DNA of 64,000 bases, from NCBI RefSeq assembly GCF_900102265.1, contig NZ_FNBH01000002.1:806001-870000 (forward strand), written 5' to 3'. Made by a program: the position numbers and the translations under genes. Positions 16,752 to 25,164 of this stretch are shown here, piece by piece. The notes beneath the pieces are model-generated. The model was not told the DNA's origin, searched no databases, and saw only the letters and a list, made by a program, of their open reading frames with translations. The DNA is from Epilithonimonas hungarica. GTDB taxonomy: Bacteria; Bacteroidota; Bacteroidia; Flavobacteriales; Weeksellaceae. Numbering within the stretch: the stretch's first letter is position 1; the number at the start of each line of letters is the position of its first letter.

Positions 16752-18212
16752 CTATTTTCCCATTAATTGTAATAATTCTCTAATCGTTTCTTTATCATCA
16801 AAATGATGTTTCACACCGTGGATTTCCTGATACGTTTCGTGACCTTTTCCTGCCACCAAAACAATATCTTTTGGCTCTGCAAATTTGATGGCCATTTTTA
16901 TAGCTTCTCTTCTGTCAGGAATCGAAGTGTATTTGCTGAAATTCTGGGGTTGAACACCAGCTTCTATTTCTTTAATGATTTGTGCTGGGTCTTCCGTTCT
17001 TGGATTGTCAGAAGTGATGATGGCCAAAGTTGATTTTTTGGTAGCAATGTCACCCATTTCCGGACGTTTGGTTTTGTCTCTGTCGCCTCCGCAACCGAAA
17101 ACACAAATCAATCTTTCGTTTTTGGTTCTGATTTCGTTGATGCTGTCAAGGACATTTTCCAATGCATCCGGCGTGTGAGAATAATCAACCACGAAGAAAA
17201 TTCCGCTGTCGGATTTTATTGTTTCAAATCTTCCGTTCACTCTGTGAAGAATAGAAATCGCCTGTAAAACTTCATCTTCTCTCATCCCTAATTCCAACGC
17301 AATTCCGTAAGCCAAAAGCAGATTATAGGCATTGAATTTACCCGTCAAAGTTGTCCAGAATTCTTTGTTATTGAAATTCAGTAACATTCCGTTGAAATCC
17401 ACTTCCAAAACTTTTCCGTGGAAATCTGCCATTGTTTTCAAAGCAAAAGTTTTCTTTTTCGCTTTAGTATTCTGCAACATTACCAATCCATTTTTATCAT
17501 CAGCATTCGTAATTGCAATCGCAGAATCTTCCAATTCGTCAAAGAATCTTTTCTTCGCGTAGATATAATTTTGGAAAGTCTTGTGATAATCCAAATGGTC
17601 ATGCGTGATATTCGTAAAGCCAGCAATTTTAAAATGCAAACCCTCGATTCTGTCCTGGGAAATCCCGTGAGAACTCACTTCCATAAAAGCATATTCACAT
17701 CCGATTTCGACTGCCTTTGCCAACATTTGATTCAGACGAATCACGTCTGGCGTTGTGTGCGTTGAAGGAATAATCTCGTCTCCGATTCTGTATTCAACAG
17801 TCGAAATCAAAGCCGATTGGTAACCTAAGGTTTTGAAAATATCAAATAATAAAGTTGTTACCGTCGTTTTTCCGTTGGTTCCCGTAACGCCGATCAAGTT
17901 TAATTTCTCAGAAGGATTTCCATAAAAATTAGAAGCCAGATATCCTAAAGTTTTGGAGGAATCTTCAACTTTAATATAAGTTACCTCATCATTGATTTCT
18001 GAAGGCAATTCTTCACAGACAATCGTTTTTGCACCTTTTTCAATACTTTGACCGATGTAGGAATGACCGTCGGAAACTGTTCCTCTCAATGCAACATACA
18101 AAGAATTTTCAACAACTTTTCTGCTGTCGAAAACCAATTCCGACACTTCTTTTTGAAGAGTTCCAACTGTTTCCAGAATCTGGATTCTTTGTAATAATTT
18201 TTCTAAATTCAT
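16752..18212 (-). CDS. murE: UDP-N-acetylmuramoyl-L-alanyl-D-glutamate--2,6-diaminopimelate ligase
   Basis: MurE adds the third amino acid of the peptide stem. The 486-residue protein has the P-loop IGVTGTNGKTTVTTLLF near residue 110, FMEVSSHGISQDRI and FTNITHDHLDYH in the central domain. The C-terminal domain carries ITSDNPRTEDP; the DNPR motif selects meso-diaminopimelate over lysine in characterised MurE enzymes. The peptidoglycan is therefore inferred to be DAP-type. It follows ftsI by about 40 bases and precedes mraY by 6 bases in the operon. Confidence 0.97.
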   Translation of the reverse strand: MNLEKLLQRIQILETVGTLQKEVSELVFDSRKVVENSLYVALRGTVSDGHSYIGQSIEKGAKTIVCEELPSEINDEVTYIKVEDSSKTLGYLASNFYGNPSEKLNLIGVTGTNGKTTVTTLLFDIFKTLGYQSALISTVEYRIGDEIIPSTHTTPDVIRLNQMLAKAVEIGCEYAFMEVSSHGISQDRIEGLHFKIAGFTNITHDHLDYHKTFQNYIYAKKRFFDELEDSAIAITNADDKNGLVMLQNTKAKKKTFALKTMADFHGKVLEVDFNGMLLNFNNKEFWTTLTGKFNAYNLLLAYGIALELGMREDEVLQAISILHRVNGRFETIKSDSGIFFVVDYSHTPDALENVLDSINEIRTKNERLICVFGCGGDRDKTKRPEMGDIATKKSTLAIITSDNPRTEDPAQIIKEIEAGVQPQNFSKYTSIPDRREAIKMAIKFAEPKDIVLVAGKGHETYQEIHGVKHHFDDKETIRELLQLMGK

Positions 18213-18252
18213 ATTCTGCTTGTAGCTTTTGGCAAATTGCTTTTAGCTTATT

Positions 18253-20253
18253 TTAATTCTGAAGATTCAGATATATTTTTTGATTCTTTCCAATGGTTGC
18301 GCCTTCCGCAGGAAACTGACCCGTCACTTTTCCGACACCTTTGTAATCGACCCTGTAACCCATATTTTCAAGCTGTGGAATCACATTCTTTCCAATCATC
18401 CCAACTAGATTTGGCATCGAATCTCTTGTTACGTTTACCTTTACATTTGGTGCAGTCATTTTATTAAGGTCAACTTTATGTTCAACCAAAAGGTCTTTTT
18501 CAACATTCAAAGGCGTTTTTAAGAATGTCTTTCCGGCAATCTCTTTAAAAACCGGTGCTGAAACTGTTCCTCCATAAAAGCCTTTTGATGTATCGGGTTG
18601 ATTGACAACTACTATACAAGTATATTTTGGATTATCAGCTGGATAAAATCCCGCAAAAGAGGCTTGATATTTCATAGGTCCATCTTTCTTCCAATATTCA
18701 AATCTAGCCGTTCCTGTTTTCCCTGCAATTTTAAGATTTGGTGTATAGATGCTTTTTGCTGTTCCTTTTTCAACAGCTTTTGTCAATGCGCTAGTCATCA
18801 TTTGAATTGCTTTATCGGACGCCATTTTTTTAACCATGACCTCCGGTTTTGCCTCATAAAGGATCTTCCCGTCTTTCATTATTTTATCAATGAAAAGAGG
18901 CTTTACCATTTTGCCTTTGTTTGCAATTCCGTTGTAAAAAGTTACCAGCTGCAGAAGTGGAAATCTTGACGAATATCCATAAGCTAACGAGGCTAAAGTT
19001 GCTTTGTTCCAACGCTTGCTTTGTGGCGTTTGAATCGAAGGCTTTGCAATTCCCGGCAATTCGATCTGCATTTTATCGAACATCTTCCATCGTTTCAAAT
19101 GGTCTATGAAAACCTGTGGTTTATCTGCATAATGTTGTGTAATCAATTTCGCTGCTCCAACGTTGCTTGACTTCGCCAAAACATCACTCACATCATAAGT
19201 TCCACCGCCGTGACCGTCTGTGATTCTTTGTCCTGCGTAAGTCCAGATTCCGTTTCCGATGTTGACTTTCGTATTTTCATCGATAAAACCATCATCCATC
19301 GCCGCCAAAAGTGAAACGGTCTTGAAAGTAGAACCCGGTTCCTGCGCATCTTTCACTGTATAATTGTAAGCATCAACATAGATTCCCGGCTCGGTTCTTC
19401 TAAGATTGACCATCGCACGGATTTTTCCCGTTTCAACTTCCATAACAACAACGCTTCCGTGGTTTGCATCGAATTTTATCAATTGATTCTCCAATGCTGA
19501 ATGCGCAATATCCTGAATTCTCAAATCCAGAGTTGTATAGACATCTTGCCCGTCAACAGGTTCCTGAACCTTCCAGTAATCGATTGGTTTCCATTGAGAA
19601 GAAGTGATTTTTTGCTCCAACCGTTTTCCATCAATTCCTGTTAAAAATTTGCTGAAAGCGCCTTCCAGACCAGATTTTGATTCGCCATTATCAGCCCCGA
19701 TTGTTCCGGCTCCGATTTGGGTTGTTGCCAATTCTCTTCGGAAATTTCTTTCTACAATGAAACCACCTTTGTTTTTACCTTTTTTGAAAATCGGGAATTC
19801 TCGAATCCTATCGTATTCATCGAAATCAAGACCTTTTGCCAAAAGATAATATTGATTATTTTTCTTGTTTTGTGCATCCAGTTTTGCTCGGAAATAACTT
19901 CGTGGTTTATCGAACATTTTACTGAGAGAATCCGTCAAAGCGCCAATATTATTGGAATAGATTGTATCTCTCATCGATTTGAAATCCAGATAGATATCAT
20001 AACGCATTACCGTTGTCGCCAAGATAGAGCCATCGGAAGCGAAAAGGTTTCCACGAGCAGCTTTTAAAGTTGCTTCACGATAGTTTTTGCTGATGTAATT
20101 ATTTTCGAATTCTTCAACATTGGTATTCTGGAGAATGAGAATTCTCGTTAAAAAAATGACAAACAAAATGAAAGCTCCCAATACAAAAAGGTAGCCCCAC
20201 TTCAACGCATTGGAACGCTTTTTTTCGTAATTGTTATTTGGTTGCTTTATCAT
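18253..20253 (-). CDS. ftsI: Septal penicillin-binding protein, transpeptidase with PASTA domain (FtsI/PBP3)
   Basis: Class B PBP that cross-links septal peptidoglycan together with FtsW. The ATG at 20253 (MIKQPNNNYEKKRSN) is preferred to a TTG at 20265. One N-terminal membrane anchor (about residues 20-40) is followed by the dimerisation domain and a transpeptidase domain with the serine motif EPGSTFKT, the SSN motif in LAKSSNVGAAK, and KTGTARF. The last 65 or so residues form a PASTA domain (DSMPNLVGMIGKNVIPQLEN). The length is 666 residues. The 5' end overlaps the end of ftsL by 20 bases. Confidence 0.95.
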   Translation of the reverse strand: MIKQPNNNYEKKRSNALKWGYLFVLGAFILFVIFLTRILILQNTNVEEFENNYISKNYREATLKAARGNLFASDGSILATTVMRYDIYLDFKSMRDTIYSNNIGALTDSLSKMFDKPRSYFRAKLDAQNKKNNQYYLLAKGLDFDEYDRIREFPIFKKGKNKGGFIVERNFRRELATTQIGAGTIGADNGESKSGLEGAFSKFLTGIDGKRLEQKITSSQWKPIDYWKVQEPVDGQDVYTTLDLRIQDIAHSALENQLIKFDANHGSVVVMEVETGKIRAMVNLRRTEPGIYVDAYNYTVKDAQEPGSTFKTVSLLAAMDDGFIDENTKVNIGNGIWTYAGQRITDGHGGGTYDVSDVLAKSSNVGAAKLITQHYADKPQVFIDHLKRWKMFDKMQIELPGIAKPSIQTPQSKRWNKATLASLAYGYSSRFPLLQLVTFYNGIANKGKMVKPLFIDKIMKDGKILYEAKPEVMVKKMASDKAIQMMTSALTKAVEKGTAKSIYTPNLKIAGKTGTARFEYWKKDGPMKYQASFAGFYPADNPKYTCIVVVNQPDTSKGFYGGTVSAPVFKEIAGKTFLKTPLNVEKDLLVEHKVDLNKMTAPNVKVNVTRDSMPNLVGMIGKNVIPQLENMGYRVDYKGVGKVTGQFPAEGATIGKNQKIYLNLQN

Positions 20254-20599
20254 CTGTGCTGTCAACTTTTATCAATAATTTCATCGGGTGGCTTTCCAAA
20301 CTCACCAGAGAATCCTGAACCATTTCTTTTCCCAACTCGGATTCCATTCTAATTTTTATCAGTCTGCTTTGTGCGTAAGCATTTCGCGACTTGTATTCTT
20401 CTGTCTCTTCTTTAAGTTTGTTAACGTGCTCAATCTTTTTGTTAACCAAGTGGTTACTGTAAATCATTACCATCAATAACCCAAAAATGAACAAGAAATA
20501 TTTGTAATGCGCCTTTACCTCATCACGGTTAAGAAAATTCCCTTTTATGATATCCATAAAAGTGAGTTTCTTCTGTCTGTTTTGAGTTAATTTTGCCAA
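20234..20599 (-). CDS. ftsL: FtsL-like division protein
   Basis: A 121-residue bitopic protein in the position of FtsL between rsmH and ftsI. The cytoplasmic N-terminus is basic, one membrane segment follows (about 35-52, FLFIFGLLMVMIYS), and a short periplasmic coiled coil (KIEHVNKLKEETEEYKSRNAYAQSRLIKIRMESELG) completes the FtsL/DivIC fold. No upstream ATG is available: an in-frame TAA lies two codons before the TTG at 20599, so either this TTG or an internal ATG at 20557 is used. The TTG keeps the basic MAKLTQNRQKKLTF N-terminus and is preferred. Confidence 0.85.
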   Translation of the reverse strand: MAKLTQNRQKKLTFMDIIKGNFLNRDEVKAHYKYFLFIFGLLMVMIYSNHLVNKKIEHVNKLKEETEEYKSRNAYAQSRLIKIRMESELGKEMVQDSLVSLESHPMKLLIKVDSTDDKATK

Positions 20600-20680
20600 C
20601 TTATGTTATAAATGATAATTGATTAATGATAATTGATAAAAGCGATGAATTAAAATCATTCATCATTTATCAATTATCAA
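20600..20680. repeat. Inverted AT-rich repeat between rsmH and ftsL
   Basis: ATGATAATTGATTAATGATA is followed by inverted CATTCATCATTTATCAATTA. The arms can pair into a long hairpin in the rsmH-ftsL message. This is the longest copy of the family in the cluster. Confidence 0.65.
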
Positions 20681-21574
20681 CTATAATTTTGTTCCTATTC
20701 TCATTTTCGCACTTCTTGCACGTGAGTTTTCTTCAATTTCTTTATCATCCGGAATAATTGCTTTAGTTTTCAATAATTCAAAAGCTTTCGCATAATTTCC
20801 GTAAATATCACGTTGAGGCTCACCTTCAAACATTCCGTTCTTCAAAAATCGTTTTACCAACCTATCTTCTAAAGAATGATAAGAGATCACGACTAATCTT
20901 CCTTCAACTTTCAAAATTTTGTAAGACTGAACCAGCATTTCTTTCAAAACCTCCAATTCTTGATTAACCTCAATTCTGATGGCCTGGAAAACCTGAGCAA
21001 AGAACTTATTCTGCTTAAAAGCCGGAATATAACTGAAGAGATTTTTCAGATCTTCCGTCGTATTGATTTTCTTTGTTTTTCTGTGATGAACGATCTCTCT
21101 TGCCAATTTTCGAGATTCTCTCAATTCTCCATATTGGTAAAAGATATTTGCGAGGTCTTCTTCTTCATAATCATTGATGATTTTCTTCGCATCCAAACCC
21201 TGCATCACATTCATTCTCATATCAAGCGGCGCATTGCTTCTGGTGGAAAAGCCACGTTCCGCTTCATCAAACTGATGAGAAGAAACACCCAAATCAGCCA
21301 AAATCCCGTCAACGTGAGAAATCCCATAAGCCAACATCGAGTTTTCCAGAAATCTGAAATTTTGATTGACCAAAGTAAATCTCGGGTCATCAATCGTATT
21401 TTTCAATGCGTCCAAATCCTGGTCAAAAGAAAACAGTTTACCTTGATCAGAAAGCCTGCTCAAAATCTCTCTCGAGTGACCACCACCACCAAAAGTACAA
21501 TCCACGTAAATACCGTCCGGATTGGTTACCAGAGCATCTACGCTTTGTTTTAATAAGACTGGATTATGATACAT
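20681..21574 (-). CDS. rsmH: 16S rRNA (cytosine(1402)-N(4))-methyltransferase
   Basis: RsmH (MraW) methylates N4 of C1402 in 16S rRNA using S-adenosylmethionine. The 297-residue protein starts YHNPVLLKQSVDAL, has the SAM-binding segment DCTFGGGGHSREIL (about 26-39), DGILADLGVSSHQFDEAERGFS and the C-terminal VISYHSLEDRLVKRFLK. These are the standard MraW motifs and the length is normal. The ATG at 21574 lies 73 bases downstream of mraZ. Long antisense frames on the plus strand across this gene are shadows. Confidence 0.97.
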   Translation of the reverse strand: MYHNPVLLKQSVDALVTNPDGIYVDCTFGGGGHSREILSRLSDQGKLFSFDQDLDALKNTIDDPRFTLVNQNFRFLENSMLAYGISHVDGILADLGVSSHQFDEAERGFSTRSNAPLDMRMNVMQGLDAKKIINDYEEEDLANIFYQYGELRESRKLAREIVHHRKTKKINTTEDLKNLFSYIPAFKQNKFFAQVFQAIRIEVNQELEVLKEMLVQSYKILKVEGRLVVISYHSLEDRLVKRFLKNGMFEGEPQRDIYGNYAKAFELLKTKAIIPDDKEIEENSRARSAKMRIGTKL

Positions 21575-21581
21575 TGTTTTT

Positions 21582-21612
21582 TAATTGATGAATGATAATT
21601 GATTTAATAATC
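21582..21612. repeat. Short AT-rich repeat between mraZ and rsmH
   Basis: TTAATTGATGAATGATAATT belongs to the same family as the repeats at 20600-20680 and 5620-5683. Confidence 0.45.
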
Positions 21613-21647
21613 GGTTTCAGAGCCTCTTAGTTATTCTTTCTTAATTA

Positions 21648-22115
21648 TTAATTTAATTCCTCAGAATCGAGATTTCCCATTACATCCTCTGCAAGATTTG
21701 CAAAATCAGATTCGCTGACAGAAATGACTTGCTCGTAAGAATCTTTGTTCCAGATCTCGAACAACTCGCCGGCACTTGTAATCACAATTTCTTTGCTGAG
21801 ATTAGCATACTGCGTCAAATCTTTGCTGATCTGCAGACGACCCACGTTATCCATCTCCACGGTTTTAACTCCTGCTGTAAACATCCTGATGAAATCTGCA
21901 TTTTTCTTGATAAATCGGTTCAGACCGTTTATTTTTGCCATCAGTTTTTCCCAAGGCTTCATCGGATAGACCTCAAGACACTTCTGAAACACCGAACGCT
22001 TTATCACAAATGGCTCATCTGCAAAATGTTCCATCTGCTTCGTAAGCGAAGCAGGCAGTTTGATGCGCCCTTTGTCATCTATCTTACACTCGTATGTTCC
22101 AATGAAGTTTTTCAT
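21648..22115 (-). CDS. mraZ: Division/cell wall cluster transcriptional repressor MraZ
   Basis: MraZ is an AbrB-like DNA-binding protein that represses its own dcw promoter in E. coli. I take the ATG at 22115 (MKNFIGTYECKIDDKGRIKLP) over a GTG at 22145 that lies inside the operator. Two SpoVT-AbrB domains are visible: residues of about 5-50 with DDKGRIKLPASL, and about 80-130 with DNVGRLQISKDLTQYA, which carries the second DxxGR motif. At 155 residues it is normal length. Three 10-bp repeats just upstream look like its binding boxes. Confidence 0.96.
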   Translation of the reverse strand: MKNFIGTYECKIDDKGRIKLPASLTKQMEHFADEPFVIKRSVFQKCLEVYPMKPWEKLMAKINGLNRFIKKNADFIRMFTAGVKTVEMDNVGRLQISKDLTQYANLSKEIVITSAGELFEIWNKDSYEQVISVSESDFANLAEDVMGNLDSEELN

Positions 22116-22138
22116 TTGGAGCAAATTTATATAAAAAT

Positions 22139-22168
22139 CTACCACATTTTACCACTTTCGCCCACTTT
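22139..22168 (-). promoter_or_regulatory. MraZ-box operator upstream of mraZ
   Basis: On the minus strand three consecutive 10-base units read AAAGTGGGCG, AAAGTGGTAA and AATGTGGTAG. The GTGG cores sit at 22162-22165, 22152-22155 and 22142-22145, an exact 10-base period. This matches the described MraZ target, direct GTGG/TGGG repeats spaced one helical turn apart. It lies 24-53 bases upstream of the mraZ ATG. Confidence 0.75.
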
Positions 22169-22351
22169 TATACTTAATGTTTATAACTTTTTGGTTTCAA
22201 AGCTTTATTGGCTAATGATTTGATTTAAAATCGATTAAAATGAATTATTGCGAAAACCTTTATTATAAAGCCTTTGCAATGAATGATTTAAAAAATTCGG
22301 TTAGAAATGTTTCATTATTTAAAACGGTTCTAACTAAAATTTCAAATTGTC

Positions 22352-22359
22352 TATATTTG
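22352..22359 (+). promoter_or_regulatory. Candidate promoter box directly before the nitroreductase ATG
   Basis: TATATTTG fits TAnnTTTG and ends only 4 bases before the ATG at 22364, so a transcript from it would have almost no leader. No good -33 box was found. Confidence 0.4.
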
Positions 22360-22363
22360 TTAT

Positions 22364-22990
22364 ATGAACTATTTAGAAGCACTTAACTGGCGATATTCTG
22401 TTAAAAAATTTGATGGAAAAAAGATTTCTTCTGAAAAACTGAACAATATCTTGGAAGCAGGACGATTGTCTGTCAGCTCATTAGGCTTACAACCTTATCA
22501 TCTTTTGGTTGTAGGAAATGATGAAACGATTCAGAAATTGATTCCGGCCTTTTATAATCCTTCACAAATATCGACTTGCTCGCATTTGATCGCTTTGGTC
22601 ACAAAAACTCATATTAATAAGGAATATGTCGATAATTATTTTGGACATATTATTAATGAGCGTGGTGTGACTTTGGAACAATTGTCTGCTTTTAGAAATA
22701 ACATTAATCTTTTCTTAGAAAATTATACCCAGAAAGAACTGGAAAGTTGGTCCGAAAAACAGAGCTATATTGTTCTTGGTTCATTGATAATGGCTTCCGC
22801 TGAAGAAGAAATCGACACTTGTCCAATGGAAGGCTTCAAAGCTGATATTTTGGAAGACGTTCTGAAAATCGATAAAGAACACGAAAAAATTGCTGTTGTT
22901 CTGGCGCTTGGCTACAGAGCGGAAGATGATATTTTTCAGAATTTCAAAAAAGTAAGAAAACCTGCGGATAAGTTTATTAAATTTCTGTAA
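22364..22990 (+). CDS. NAD(P)H-dependent nitroreductase family oxidoreductase
   Basis: An FMN-dependent nitroreductase of 208 residues, close to the NfsB/YdgI type. The N-terminal ALNWRYSVKKFDGKKISSEKLNNILEAGRLSVSSLGLQPYHLLVV has the R-S-V/KKF FMN-phosphate motif and the SSLGLQP FMN-contacting segment. The later YIVLGSLIMASAEEEIDTCPMEGF and the C-terminal LALGYRAEDD are typical of the family. Such enzymes reduce nitroaromatics or quinones; the natural substrate is not apparent. It is divergent from mraZ and is followed by a toxin-antitoxin pair. Confidence 0.92.
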   Translation: MNYLEALNWRYSVKKFDGKKISSEKLNNILEAGRLSVSSLGLQPYHLLVVGNDETIQKLIPAFYNPSQISTCSHLIALVTKTHINKEYVDNYFGHIINERGVTLEQLSAFRNNINLFLENYTQKELESWSEKQSYIVLGSLIMASAEEEIDTCPMEGFKADILEDVLKIDKEHEKIAVVLALGYRAEDDIFQNFKKVRKPADKFIKFL

Positions 22991-23013
22991 ATTTATTTTT
23001 TAATTCAATTAAA

Positions 23014-23238
23014 ATGAATGCAATCAGACAAATCGTAGAGGTAAAAGACCACAAACTAAATATCGAACTTCCCGAAAATTTTGACTCTGAATATGCAGAA
23101 GTCATCATTTTCGCAAAAGACGAAAGTTTTGATTTTGAGATTTCTGAAGAGGAAAAAACATTGATGAGAAAGCGTCTTGCAGAATCCAAAGAGGAAGATT
23201 TTGAAGATTGGGATTCTATCAAACATAACTTTTTGTAA
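23014..23238 (+). CDS. Small acidic antitoxin-like protein
   Basis: A 74-residue protein with a short beta-rich N-terminus (MNAIRQIVEVKDHKLNIELP, resembling the start of AbrB-like antitoxins) and an acidic helical C-terminus (EEKTLMRKRLAESKEEDFEDWDS), as in antitoxins that wrap RelE/ParE toxins. Its stop codon directly abuts the GTG start of the toxin-like gene, which fits translational coupling. The role is inferred mainly from that context. Confidence 0.75.
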   Translation: MNAIRQIVEVKDHKLNIELPENFDSEYAEVIIFAKDESFDFEISEEEKTLMRKRLAESKEEDFEDWDSIKHNFL

Positions 23239-23532
23239 GTGTTTCGAGTTTCTGTATTAAAAAGTGCTAAAGCTGACCTAAAAGAAGCTTGTGACTTTTA
23301 TGGTGATACTTCCATAGACCTTAAGAAACGATTTCTTTCAAACTTCAATGATACAATCAATCAACTCAAGGAAATTCCTTATTTTCAAATCCGATATGGC
23401 GAGTTTCGACTAAGACAGGTCAAGAATTTTCCCGTGATGATTCACTATATTATAATTGAAGAACAAAAACGCGTCAAGGTATTCGGTATCCGTTTTGCTA
23501 AATCTGACCCTGAAAATTATCCTTCAATATAA
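23239..23532 (+). CDS. RelE/ParE family toxin
   Basis: A 97-residue protein with the RelE/ParE fold: N-terminal strand and helix (FRVSVLKSAKADLKEACDFY), a helix pair (LKKRFLSNFNDTINQLKEIP) and C-terminal strands (RLRQVKNFPVMIHYIIIEE, VKVFGIRF). The start codon is GTG at 23239, directly after the antitoxin stop. ParE-type members poison gyrase and RelE-type members cut mRNA on the ribosome; the sequence alone does not decide which, though the FPVMIHYII strand is more like ParE. Confidence 0.85.
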   Translation: MFRVSVLKSAKADLKEACDFYGDTSIDLKKRFLSNFNDTINQLKEIPYFQIRYGEFRLRQVKNFPVMIHYIIIEEQKRVKVFGIRFAKSDPENYPSI

Positions 23533-23568
23533 ATTCTTATTTTTAATCTTTCAATTTCATAATATATA

Positions 23569-25164
23569 ATGATAAAAACAGACGTTCTTGTAATCGGTTC
23601 CGGAATCTCGGGCTTATCTTATGCCATCAAAATTGCCGAACAATTACCGGAAACTAAAATAACAATCGTTACAAAATCCAACGAGGACGAAAGCAACACC
23701 AAATATGCACAAGGCGGATTGGCAGTCGTAACGGATTTTTCCAAAGATAATTTTCAAAAACATATTGACGACACTTTACGAGCGGGAGATTACATCAACG
23801 ACCCTGAAATCGTAAAAATTGTTGTGGAAGAAGCTCCCCATCGTTTTAATGAGATTGTTGAATGGGGCGCAAAATTTGACCAAGAAAAAGGAAAATATTC
23901 TCTAGGTCGTGAAGGCGGACATACGGAAAACCGAATAGTCCATCATAAAGACATTACAGGTTTTGAAATTGAAAGAGCACTTCTTGAAACTATTAGAAAC
24001 TCTCCAAATATTGAGATACTTCCACACCATTATGTCATTGATCTGATTACCCAGCACCATGTTCCTGGGAAAGAATTGGACAAAGGAAACATCAATGCTT
24101 ACGGCGCTTACATTCTTGATGAGCAGAATAAGAAAATCAAAAAAATCACTTCGAAAATTACTTTGGTTGCAACCGGAGGAGCTGGACACGTCTATAAAAA
24201 CACGACCAATCCAATCATTGCAACAGGAGACGGGATAGCCTTTGTTCACAGGGCGCAAGGGAAAGTTTCCAATATGCAATATTATCAGTTTCACCCAACG
24301 GCGATGTACTCTAAAAGAGACGGAATGCTATTTTTGATATCAGAAGCTGTTCGTGGTGACGGCGCAAAACTCCGTACCAAAAACGGAAAACCATTTATGC
24401 AGAAATATGATGAGCGCGAAGAATTAGCTTCCCGTGACATCGTTGCAAGAGGAATTGATAATGAACTGAAAATAAGCGGAGACGATTACGTTGGTTTGGA
24501 CTGCCGCGAAATGGACAGAGAAAAATTCATCAATCACTTTCCAAATATCTATCAAAAATGTCTGGATGAAGGAATTGACCCTTTCAAAGAATTGATTCCT
24601 GTGGTTCCGGCTTGTCATTACTTGATGGGCGGAATTGATACAGATAAATACGGACAATCTTCTATCAAAAATCTTTTCGCCGTTGGAGAATGTACCAACT
24701 CCGGACTTCACGGCGCGAATCGTTTAGCTTCGAATTCTTTATTAGAAGGTTTGGTCTTTGGTCACAATGCGGCGATGAAAACAGTTGAATTGCTGAAAGA
24801 AAATGATTTCAATTTCGATGATTTGAAAGCCGTTCCGGAATGGAACGAGGAAGGAATGAAAATGATAGACGAAATGGTTCTCGTAACTTATCTCAGAAAA
24901 CAACTCCAGGAAATGATGAGCGATTTGGTTGCAATTGTAAGAAGTAATGCTAGATTGGAACTCGCTAAGAAAAAACAACGCGAAATTTATGAAGCTGTAA
25001 CGGAACTTTATAATTATTCCATACTTTCGCCTCAGCTTTCGGAATTGAGGAATCTTGTGAATGTTTCTTACCTTATTATCAAGCATTCTCTCGAAATGAA
25101 AGAAAATAAAGGCGCATTTTACAATAAGGATTTGGCCACGAAACCGCTTTTGATCAATGAGTAA
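23569..25164 (+). CDS. nadB: L-aspartate oxidase
   Basis: NadB oxidises L-aspartate to iminoaspartate in de novo NAD synthesis. The 531-residue FAD protein begins KTDVLVIGSGISGLSYAIKIAEQ, the dinucleotide-binding motif. It has TKYAQGGLAVV, the active-site region SLGREGGHTENRIVHHKD, YYQFHPTA, SEAVRGDGAKLR, PACHYLMGGI and GANRLASNSLLEGLVFG. These match L-aspartate oxidase over succinate dehydrogenase subunits. nadA is not in the window. The stop codon overlaps the start of the lipoprotein gene by one base (TAATG). Confidence 0.96.
   Translation: MIKTDVLVIGSGISGLSYAIKIAEQLPETKITIVTKSNEDESNTKYAQGGLAVVTDFSKDNFQKHIDDTLRAGDYINDPEIVKIVVEEAPHRFNEIVEWGAKFDQEKGKYSLGREGGHTENRIVHHKDITGFEIERALLETIRNSPNIEILPHHYVIDLITQHHVPGKELDKGNINAYGAYILDEQNKKIKKITSKITLVATGGAGHVYKNTTNPIIATGDGIAFVHRAQGKVSNMQYYQFHPTAMYSKRDGMLFLISEAVRGDGAKLRTKNGKPFMQKYDEREELASRDIVARGIDNELKISGDDYVGLDCREMDREKFINHFPNIYQKCLDEGIDPFKELIPVVPACHYLMGGIDTDKYGQSSIKNLFAVGECTNSGLHGANRLASNSLLEGLVFGHNAAMKTVELLKENDFNFDDLKAVPEWNEEGMKMIDEMVLVTYLRKQLQEMMSDLVAIVRSNARLELAKKKQREIYEAVTELYNYSILSPQLSELRNLVNVSYLIIKHSLEMKENKGAFYNKDLATKPLLINE

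Noticed and set aside
20960-21553. Plus-strand frame of 197 codons antisense to rsmH
   Set aside because: It lies fully inside a clear RsmH gene with all catalytic motifs; the antisense product has no recognisable domain or signal and biased, implausible composition. The same holds for other long antisense frames across ftsZ, mraZ, fumC and prfA.
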